Shown here piece by piece: positions 1 to 5,893 of a stretch of DNA of 5,893 bases. Below the pieces are notes generated by a model. It searched no databases. It was given only the letters and a program-made list of their open reading frames with translations, and was not told the DNA's origin. The position numbers were made by a program, and so were the translations under genes. The stretch spans positions 1 through 5,893 of the forward strand of contig JAETTR010000082.1 in NCBI GenBank assembly GCA_021768985.1, in the 5' to 3' direction. The stretch's first letter is position 1, and the number at the start of each line of letters is the position of its first letter. The stretch comes from Bacillota bacterium (GTDB lineage Bacteria; Bacillota; Clostridia; Christensenellales; Borkfalkiaceae).

Positions 1-2085
1 TACAAGAACAAGGGCGGGGTCAAGATTACGTTAAAGGGCGACTTGCTGACGACGGCGACGGACAGCACGGGCAAGCCGATCCCCGCGGTGAAGACGGAGG
101 GCGTGGACGGCGACGGGAATCCTGTCTGGACGTTCACGCGGGAGATCGACGGAAAAGAAGAAACGCTGTTCACGCTGACGCTGACCGGTGCGCACGATCC
201 CGAAGCGAACAAAGCGGTAGACGATTATAAGCTGAAAGCGGAGATGAAGGCGGGATCGGAATTCGAAGCAGGCGGCGCGCACGAAGGGATGCTGACGTTA
301 CCGGACGCACTGGAAACGGAGTGGGAGATCGTGAAAGCGAAGATCGACGGCACGAGGCTTGCGTGGGATTATCCGGAAGAAGGGTACCAATACGAGCTTG
401 GCGAGGAGACGAACGCGGAAGGGCAGAAACTGCCTCGGGAGCGTACGGTGCGGATCGTTATGCTGGACGAAGCGGGAAACCCGATATACGAGAAGGACGA
501 GAACGGGGAGTACAAGACGGACGCCGAGGGGAACTATATTCCGGTATTGCCGGAAGGACTCGCGGTGAGCTACACGGGCGCGGGGCATAAGAGCTCGGGC
601 GTGGGCAAGCACGGCGCGAAAGCGGAATTCACTTTGACGGATACGGCGAACTACGAGTTCGGGAGCTTCTCGAACGACTTATCGGTAACCAAGACGACGA
701 ACGGATATTACACGCTGTTGAACTGGGAGATCGGGGCGTTGTCGCTGGACGTGCCGAAGGCGCCGGAGGCGGATATTGTCTTCAACGCGCAGGAAGTGCC
801 GAACCTGTTGGAGAAGGCGTTCGAGAACGACTGGATCCGCGCGAACTGGAAGGATTATCTTACGGTCACGGTGACGTATCAGGAGCCGGACAACATCTTC
901 GGCAATCCCGAAACGAAGGTAGACGAGGACGGGAACCCGATTCTGACGGCGGACAACGCGGGCACGTACACGGTGGTGTTCACGATTATCGATCCGGACA
1001 ACGTGAGCTGGGCGGACGGCACGAAAACGCCGCAAGCCGTGACGATGGAAGTAAAACCGTTTGAAATCGTTGTGACCGGTTGGGGATTGGATCACCGCCC
1101 CACGTTCGAGAATGACGTGCCGAGTGATTACTATGAACTGAAATTCAGTTATTTCGACGCGGAGACGGGCGAAGAGAAGCCTACGACGAATACATCGGGG
1201 TTCGATATCACGTACTACGTGCGGATCGCGAAGAAGGAGAGCTACGGGAAGAACGTGACGTTGCGGTATGCGGACGGCGTGGACGAAGTGCACGAGTTCA
1301 GCAATAAGAACCCGATCTCCCCGAACACGACGAAGATCGATATTCCGACGCTGTCGGGAAGCAAGCTTACGTATAACGGAACGAACCAGACGCTGAATCT
1401 GAACGGGTTAACGGATATCTCGAAGCAGGTGATCGAAGTGTTCACGCCGGAGGGAGTGAACTACGAGGACGGAGTGTTCACGTTCCGGAACGCGGGGGAA
1501 TATACGATCTCGATCGGGATCAAGAGCAACGCGAACGCGGTATGGAGCAGTCTGGACGAGGAATACAACGAGTCGAAGCGCGCGATCACGTACAAGGTGG
1601 TTGTGGAGAAGGCGAAGATCGCGGCGGCGTGGACGAGCGGGAAGAAGAGCGAACCGCCAACGTTGAGCGTACCGGAGGGATTCACAGCGGAAGCGTTTGC
1701 GGGAATGATCGAGTATGTGTACACGGACGCGAACGGCAACCGCGTGTTGCCCGAAGCGTTGGAGAAGGGCGTGACGTATACGGTGACGGCGCGGATCAAG
1801 AGCGCGGAAGCGGAGAACGCGGGCTTTGTGGAGACGGACGAGAGCGGCGCGGAAGTGCTGCGCGCGAGCGTGACGAACGACTTCACGATTAAAGCGGGCG
1901 GCTCGGGGTTGAACGGGCTGTTCGGGTTGCCTGATGAGTTCCCGCTGTGGCAGATCATCGTAATCGTGGTATGTCTGATCCTGTTCATTATCTTCATGAT
2001 CCTGACTGCGAAGAAGCGGAAGGAAAAGAAGGAAGCGGAAGAGGAAATCAAGAAATATCAGGACGGCATGATGGACGAAGAGTAA
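1..2085 (+). CDS. Large cell-surface protein with Ig-like/MBG-like repeats and C-terminal membrane anchor (5' partial)
   Basis: The reading frame is open from base 1, so the true start lies upstream and 694 C-terminal residues are visible (window numbering). No catalytic motif is seen. The protein is a chain of beta-rich units of roughly 100-150 residues. Each unit closes with a pattern like AGxYTVxFTI, then an aromatic or Asn-rich turn, then a strand leading to KAKI or a similar linker (about residues 201-247, 319-358, 497-540, 588-632). A Y-N-G-T motif at 458-461 recalls MBG-type bacterial Ig-like domains. Acidic turns of the type D-x-x-G-N-P recur (37-41, 156-161, 309-313) and could bind calcium, which is inference. 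A Gly-rich linker near 633-645 leads to one hydrophobic helix (650-670) and a Lys/Glu-rich tail. Threonine is almost always ACG (12 of the first 13). It is probably an adhesin or stalk protein displayed outside the cell. The exact family and ligand are not recognised. Confidence 0.85.
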   Translation, partial: YKNKGGVKITLKGDLLTTATDSTGKPIPAVKTEGVDGDGNPVWTFTREIDGKEETLFTLTLTGAHDPEANKAVDDYKLKAEMKAGSEFEAGGAHEGMLTLPDALETEWEIVKAKIDGTRLAWDYPEEGYQYELGEETNAEGQKLPRERTVRIVMLDEAGNPIYEKDENGEYKTDAEGNYIPVLPEGLAVSYTGAGHKSSGVGKHGAKAEFTLTDTANYEFGSFSNDLSVTKTTNGYYTLLNWEIGALSLDVPKAPEADIVFNAQEVPNLLEKAFENDWIRANWKDYLTVTVTYQEPDNIFGNPETKVDEDGNPILTADNAGTYTVVFTIIDPDNVSWADGTKTPQAVTMEVKPFEIVVTGWGLDHRPTFENDVPSDYYELKFSYFDAETGEEKPTTNTSGFDITYYVRIAKKESYGKNVTLRYADGVDEVHEFSNKNPISPNTTKIDIPTLSGSKLTYNGTNQTLNLNGLTDISKQVIEVFTPEGVNYEDGVFTFRNAGEYTISIGIKSNANAVWSSLDEEYNESKRAITYKVVVEKAKIAAAWTSGKKSEPPTLSVPEGFTAEAFAGMIEYVYTDANGNRVLPEALEKGVTYTVTARIKSAEAENAGFVETDESGAEVLRASVTNDFTIKAGGSGLNGLFGLPDEFPLWQIIVIVVCLILFIIFMILTAKKRKEKKEAEEEIKKYQDGMMDEE
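1948..2010 (+). other. C-terminal transmembrane anchor of the first surface protein
   Basis: Residues 650-670 (window numbering) form an uninterrupted Ile/Val/Leu/Phe-rich helix starting at Trp650. It is followed by a basic stop-transfer cluster (KKRKEKK) and an acidic, Lys-rich tail of about 24 residues ending at the TAA at 2083-2085. This is type I topology: a large outside part and a short inside tail. No LPxTG sorting motif precedes the helix; the nearest resemblance is LPDEF at 643-647. Anchoring is therefore by the helix itself rather than by sortase. Confidence 0.85.
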
Positions 2086-2099
2086 CGGAGCGATCGAAA

Positions 2100-2136
2100 A
2101 AATAGCCGTGTGGTAAAGAGTACCACACGGCTATTT
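2100..2136 (+). terminator. Perfect 16-bp hairpin, likely intrinsic (possibly bidirectional) terminator
   Basis: The arms at 2100-2115 and 2121-2136 are fully complementary around the 5-nt loop AAGAG. The hairpin begins 14 bases after the stop codon of the first gene. Six A (2097-2102) lie at the 5' edge, while only three T follow the stem on the plus strand. The U-tract is therefore short in the sense direction and better (six T) on the minus strand. It most likely ends transcription of the first surface gene and insulates the promoter that follows. Confidence 0.8.
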
Positions 2137-2180
2137 CATATAATGAATTGAATAAAAAGTGAAAAACAGGTAAAAATTTC

Positions 2181-2220
2181 GGCGATTTTGTTGATTTTGC
2201 TTGATAAATATTGATTTTTT
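2181..2220 (+). repeat. Helically phased TTGAT-type repeats upstream of the promoter
   Basis: TTGAT occurs at 2191, 2201 and 2211, exactly 10 bp apart. A related GATTTTG lies at 2184, giving four similar roughly 10-bp units in a row. The last unit supplies the -35 hexamer. Spacing of one helical turn would place T-tracts on one face of the DNA. That fits an UP-like element, intrinsic curvature or a multimeric regulator site. The repeats are seen directly; any function is inferred, and AT-rich chance similarity is possible. Confidence 0.4.
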
Positions 2221-2239
2221 AAAACGAATGAATTAAAAT
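2211..2239 (+). promoter_or_regulatory. Sigma-A-type promoter for the second surface gene
   Basis: The -35 box is TTGATT (2211-2216, 4 of 6 matches to TTGACA). A 17-bp spacer leads to the -10 box TAAAAT (2234-2239, 5 of 6 matches to TATAAT). Transcription would start near 2246, giving a leader of about 30 nt that includes the ribosome-binding site. The hairpin at 2100-2136 separates this promoter from the upstream gene, so the second gene appears to be its own transcription unit. Confidence 0.6.
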
Positions 2240-2265
2240 ATGAGTGGAAAGCAAAGACGAAACAT

Positions 2266-2271
2266 AGGAGG
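2266..2271 (+). promoter_or_regulatory. Strong ribosome-binding site that fixes the start at 2278
   Basis: A perfect AGGAGG sits 6 nt before the ATG at 2278-2280. This matters because the long downstream frame has no comparable start of its own. Translation evidently begins here and must change frame at the G tract to produce the surface protein. Confidence 0.85.
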
Positions 2272-2277
2272 AATTTT

Positions 2278-2373
2278 ATGTTCGGAAATAGAAAGGACCG
2301 CAAAACGGCGGGAATTTACAATTCAGTTAATTTAGCGGGGGGGGGTGCTCCCATAACAGGAATCGCTTCTTAA
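2278..2373 (+). other. 31-residue OFF product of the G9 allele
   Basis: With nine G the ATG frame reads 31 codons and ends at TAA 2371-2373. It gives a short peptide with a basic start (MFGNRKDRK), a Gly run and no hydrophobic core. It resembles no functional peptide I know. The simplest reading is a truncated product from an out-of-frame allele. With eight G the frame would instead stop at the TAA now at 2354-2356. A regulatory leader peptide is possible but has no positive support. Confidence 0.45.
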
Positions 2374-5300
2374 AATTCCTTACTCTAACGTTGACAAGCG
2401 CAGCGATGATTTTCGCGTGCGCTTTTTCTTTTGTCAATTTTAATAAGAATGATTCCGACGCTTCTACAAGCGGACAGTCAACTGCAAGTATCGGCTCTCT
2501 TACACTTACTAATTATGATACCCGTTCCGATGGTTTCGTTTTTGATGGCGACGTGTTGCAGGCTATGTACGATAAAATTACGGGCACGGCGGGCAGTACG
2601 TATCAGGACGCATACAATAAAGTAAATGGTTCTACAAGCAGTGTAAAGAGTGCTACAAAAACGGGTGCATCTTCGACTGATCCGACGATTGCCAATACGG
2701 GAATATCTACACAGGCGCATTCCATGAATTTTGCACAAATCAGCGGGGTGTTAAACGATGTCGGAATTGTAACATCGACAATTTCTTTAAATGGCATGTC
2801 ACCGTTGTCGGTAGAATTCGGTGGATATAAATGGGAGGTTGTTTATCTCACCACGAACACCGTCGGATCAGGCGGGAACGGCGATTTGATTGCAACTCTT
2901 TGGATGAGTGAAACGATAAAGGATTCAAGCAACGCGGACGCGACATATTTATGGAATACCTATAAAAGCATGTCATCGGCTGTAGCGTTTCCTTCGAATT
3001 TATATTCTACGAGCAAAATGCGTGTGGATACGTTAAACGGGGGAGGTGACAACGGGGTAAATTATGCTACTTCGGTTTCCGCCCGCAACGGCACGGTTTC
3101 CAACCGCGAGCAGAATCAATTCGCGCAATTCACGCTTTCAAGTGCGAAAATCGGAAATAAGAGTTTAACCGATTATTTGGCAACGCCCAGACAGTTGGTG
3201 TATCAGGAAAAAGAAAATTGGGTATGGAGTACGGTAAACACGAACGCGCTTTATTTGTGTCCTAATGAGGCGTGGGGGTATCCGAACGCATCATTGCGCA
3301 ACACAACCCAAGATAAGTCATACGGTTGGTATACCGGAAACAATTCGAGCGCCACGAATTTTACGCCGTTTGGCGCGACGACGGCAAGTTATATGAAACA
3401 GACCGGCGGAAAAAGCATTTACAACGAATGGGCGGACGATTATTTGTGGTTGCCTTCGATTACGGAAACGGGTTTTTATCAGTCTGCTTCAACCCATGGT
3501 ATGAGTCTGTGGGGGATTACTTGCAATCATGCGATTACAAAATCTTCTTCGCATGTTTGTATGCGGTCCGGCGATTGCGGTTGGGCGGAAAATTTAACGA
3601 GTCTATCTTCTTCCGGCTCTTATGGGCGTCCTAAGTTTTTCAACAGTCCGTTTGCGATTCGACCGGCGTTACACCTCAACTTAACGGAAATTAATGCCGT
3701 GCATGATACGAAAACGGCATATTCTTTAACAAAGCCGCAAATTTCCGATATTACTTACGATCGCGCTGAACACACGATTGATATTTCTTCGCTTTCTAAT
3801 TTCGATTCGAAAATGGAAGTAACGGGAATTTCTCGTTCAGTTGCGCTCCCTACGACGGGGAATTATACCGCACCCGCGGTTGTTCCTGCGGCGGCACCCG
3901 CGACCAAGGCAACGGCAGTGAAAGTGACCGAAGCGGGCAAATATACCGTTTCTTTGAAGATGAATCCTGCTTCGACGACAGATCAGACAACGGGCAGGGT
4001 GAAGAATTGGATATTTAAAGAGCCCGCGCCGTCGGGCGGAACGGGAACGGTTCCGGGAACGGCGACAACCACTTTAGAGTTCGAAGTAAAAAAGGCGAAG
4101 TTGCAACAATTGAGTTTCGGGGCGGGGTCGGCGAACAGTAAAGAATATAACGGCACGACGCAGAAGTTCATGACGAGCGACTATCCGAGCACATCGGTGC
4201 CGGACCCGAACGGAGTATTGCCGTCCCTGTATCCGCGCGATCCGTTGTCGTTCGTGATCACGAAAACGGACGGCGCGCTGATCGGCGGCGTGAATCCCGT
4301 GGGCACGCCCACGGCAAGCGGCGGGTTGGAGGTCGAGGTCCGGAATAAGGGCAAGTATAAGGCGACCTTCACGATCGCGGACGCGGTGAACTACGAATGG
4401 TGGGACGGAAGTACGGGTACTAAGGACGCGCTGTTTGAAATCAGACCGAAGGAGCTGGGGGTATCGGACAACAACGCGAACGGTTGGAGCTGGACGGCGG
4501 ATCAGTCCACGGAAACCCGCACGATCACGGTCTCGGGTCTGTATAACGGCGACGGGAACACGGTGCCCGCGGACAGCGTGGACTTACAGCTGAAAATCAC
4601 GGACGCGACGACGAACGCGAGCTCGTTGCTCGCGGGTACGAACAACAACGACGGCACGTACACGTTCGTGATCGACAAGAATATCAGCGTATTCGGCGGG
4701 AATTACTCGGTGGGGTCGTTCTACGTTGCGCCCGTGCTGGGCGGAGGCGCGGGCGGCACGCACGACGGGAATTACAGCTTTAAGAACGCGCTTGCGTCGC
4801 TGAACGGCGGGAAGGGGTATCATCTGGTGATCTCGCCCGCGGGAGCGGGGCTGTCGTCGTACGATCTGGTGTATTCGAGCGACGACGGGGATTCGAACGT
4901 GGCAATGCCGAACGGGAAGGTGCAGTTCAAGTACAAGCAGGGGACGACGACCGCGGCGGCGTATACGGTCACGATGGAGAGCACGCAGTTGACGGCGGCG
5001 AATCTGCAGGTGGACACGACGTACAACCAGAACGGGTTTGTGAACGGGTACAAGAGTAACGCGGCGAGCACGGCGGGGAAATACACGGGATACGTGCGGT
5101 TGCACAGCACGGACCCGAACTCGCTGTTCAACGGCACGGACACGGACGCGGATATCGCGTTTTCGTTCGAGATCGAGAAAGCGGACTTCCAGTTCGGGAA
5201 TCTGAAATGGCGGTATACGGACGCGAACAGCAGCGTATCGAAGGATTATCCTGCGCAATGGAACGCGACGACGGGCGCGTGGGAGTACGACGACGGAAAC

Positions 5301-5893
5301 GGAAACTTTTCGGCGGGGAATCCGGATCCCGGGCTTCCGTGGCTGGGCTGGGATTATACGCTGACTTTGTCGGGGTTGCCGACGGGGATCACTGTGAACC
5401 CCACGGGCTATACAGGGAACGTGAAGAAAACGATCGGAACATACCTTGCGGAATGCAATATCACGTACGATACGGCGAACTTCAACGCGCCGGATGCGGC
5501 GTTGTTGCGGTTGGATTGGAGCATCGTAAAAGGGCAGGTGATCATCAATATCGGGTCGTGGAGTTCGCAGTCGCAGGGTACGGGCTCGAATATCTTCTAC
5601 GTGCCCACGTTGCAGAACGTATCGGGCGTGGACTATGAATATTACGATCTTGGGACGGACGCGAACCCGATCTCGGCGCCGGGCACGAAGCTGAACGGGA
5701 TTTCCGATCTGACCTCCGTTTCGGGCACGACGCACCACTATTACGTGAAAGCGGTGGTGAAGTCGGGATTCTCGTTGGACGGAGTGACGCTGTGGACGGA
5801 CGCGATCGAGATCGTAGACAAGACGGGCGGAGGGGTGCACGGAAGCACGGGCGCGAATCTGGGCGACTGCACGAAGTATTTTTACACAGGCGA
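2278..5893 (+). CDS. Giant secreted surface protein with DUF6273-like domain and Ig-like repeats; frame broken at a G9 tract (3' partial)
   Basis: Translation starts at ATG 2278. As sequenced, that frame stops at 2371-2373. From the G run onward a different frame (codons starting at 2346, 2349 and so on) is open to the window end, giving 1,205 residues if the two are joined by a -1 shift or one extra G. Order: short basic leader (1-23); signal peptide (about 27-54); Ser/Thr-rich N-terminal region including FVFDGDVLQAMYDKI (about 70-150); DUF6273-like domain (179-469), which ends in IRPALHLNL; Pro/Ala/Thr linker (about 524-545); then Ig-like/MBG-like units to the edge. No enzyme active site is recognised. 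The likely role is binding or adhesion at the cell surface, by inference. The protein shares its repeat style with the upstream gene, and the missing C-terminus may carry a similar membrane anchor. Codon use changes sharply near 4085-4140. Confidence 0.75.
2337..2345 (+). repeat. Nine-G homopolymer at the frame break (candidate phase-variable or slippage tract)
   Basis: Nine consecutive G lie 57 nt inside the coding sequence and immediately before the signal peptide. Upstream codons run in the frame of 2278 and downstream coding runs in the frame of 2346. The ON state needs ten or seven G in DNA, or a -1 slip by the ribosome or polymerase. The upstream side of the downstream frame is closed by TAA at 2328-2330, so that frame cannot begin earlier. 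A homopolymer miscall would look identical. Confidence 0.8.
2355..2438 (+). other. Signal peptide of the second surface protein (in the -1 frame)
   Basis: Residues about 27-54 of the joined product read as an export signal. A basic segment with Arg28, Arg30 and Lys33 is followed by the hydrophobic core FLTLTLTSAAMIFACAFSFV. The next residues are polar (NFNKNDSDAST), as expected of the mature protein. The exact cleavage site is unclear; A-C-A at 47-49 is one option. The signal lies wholly after the G tract, so only shifted translation yields an exported protein. Confidence 0.75.
2811..3686 (+). other. DUF6273-like domain of the second surface protein
   Basis: Residues about 179-469 of the joined product follow the layout I know for DUF6273-type proteins. 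It opens with FGGYKWEVVYLTT and DLIATLWMSETI. The middle contains LWLPSITETG (390-399) and an Arg-Ser-Gly segment MRSGDCGW (429-436). It closes with FAIRPALHLNL (459-469), the family-typical R-P-A-L ending. The domain has no established function. A C-type-lectin-like or formylglycine-enzyme-like fold with a ligand-binding face is speculation from the ending. The Cys residues near 423-434 could pair. Recognition is from memory of motif style, not a profile search. Confidence 0.6.
3930..5893 (+). other. Ig-like/MBG-like repeat stalk of the second surface protein
   Basis: Repeated beta-sandwich-like units share a closing pattern of the form AGKYTxxxxI, then N-Y/F-x-W or an acidic turn, then a strand ending ExKAxL. 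Clear examples are 3930-4103 (ending KKAKL), 4344-4457 (contains NYEWWDGSTGTKD, ends RPKEL), 5067-5189 (ends EIEKADF) and 5430-5546 (ends SIVKGQVII). A weaker case runs to about 5830. A Y-N-G-T-T motif follows at 4146-4160, matching the Y-N-G-T of the upstream protein. Such arrays normally act as stalks or ligand-binding modules outside the cell. The repeats are divergent in sequence and do not form exact DNA repeats. Confidence 0.65.

Noticed and set aside
2139..2144. A perfect TATAAT -10 hexamer
   Set aside because: There is no -35-like hexamer at 16-18 bp upstream, since that space is the terminator stem, and there is no TGn extension. The pair at 2211/2234 is better placed.
2391..2408. 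TTG 2391 or ATG 2406 as the true start of the long frame
   Set aside because: Neither has a ribosome-binding site, and both fall inside the signal peptide, removing its basic residues. A product from either would lack a working n-region. The start at 2278 has a perfect AGGAGG.
2409..2420. IFAC as a lipoprotein lipobox at residues 45-48
   Set aside because: Phe at the middle position is atypical, and the sequence after the Cys remains hydrophobic (AFSFV) when a lipoprotein would become polar there. An ordinary signal peptide fits better.
3326..3634. A 102-codon open frame overlapping the DUF6273-like region
   Set aside because: It is a shadow in another frame with no ribosome-binding site. 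The main frame encodes the recognisable domain across the same bases.
3444..3686. A diversity-generating retroelement variable region at the end of the DUF6273-like domain
   Set aside because: No reverse transcriptase, template repeat or near-duplicate of this segment is visible in the window, and the domain is internal where such targets are usually C-terminal. The resemblance is limited to the R-P-A-L ending.
3846..3860. LPTTG, which matches the sortase sorting motif
   Set aside because: It lies in the middle of the protein (residues 524-528), followed by a Pro/Ala/Thr linker and hundreds more residues, with no adjacent hydrophobic helix or basic tail. It is a chance match in a linker.
4584..5840. 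Long open frame of 418 codons on the minus strand
   Set aside because: It is antisense to the repeat stalk and its product is a low-complexity Arg/Val-rich string. The heavy use of GCG, ACG, GAC and similar codons on the plus strand removes stop codons from the antisense. The plus-strand frame shows proper domains and signals.

Overview
The window holds two large, same-strand cell-surface protein genes, both cut by the window edges, with a 192-bp intergenic region between them. Several features point to a Gram-positive-style bacterium, probably a gut or metagenomic member of the Clostridia. These are a consensus AGGAGG ribosome-binding site, a sigma-A-type promoter with a 17-bp spacer, a perfect terminator-like hairpin, and very large secreted proteins built of Ig-like beta modules plus a DUF6273-like domain. 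The architecture resembles surface proteins I associate with Christensenellales/Borkfalkiaceae-type genomes. That placement rests on memory of the family style and is not proven by the sequence.

Layout: (1) 1-2085 is the C-terminal 694 residues of a surface protein made of repeated Ig-like/MBG-like units. It ends in one transmembrane helix and a charged cytoplasmic tail. (2) 2086-2277 is intergenic: a 16-bp perfect hairpin, then AT-rich DNA with 10-bp phased TTGAT repeats running into a promoter and a strong ribosome-binding site. (3) 2278-5893 is a second giant surface-protein gene that runs off the window. It comprises a start, a run of nine G that breaks the frame, a signal peptide, a conserved-looking N-terminal region, a DUF6273-like domain, and then Ig-like repeats of the same style as gene 1.

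The main point of interest is the G9 tract at 2337-2345. The ATG at 2278 has an excellent promoter and ribosome-binding site, but as sequenced it encodes only 31 residues. The signal peptide and more than 1,180 further residues lie in the -1 frame, which is open without a stop to the end of the window. Ten or seven G, or a -1 slip on the tract, would join them. This is the layout of a phase-variable or slippage-controlled surface gene; a homopolymer assembly error is the main competing explanation.

A second point is a sharp change of base composition and codon use inside gene 2 near 4085-4140. The DUF6273-bearing head has about 40% GC in hand-counted samples and mixed Thr codons. The Ig-like tail has about 60-72% GC in samples and nearly all Thr as ACG, like gene 1. 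This suggests modular exchange of heads on a common repeat stalk. No RNA genes, CRISPR arrays, insertion sequences or enzymes were seen.
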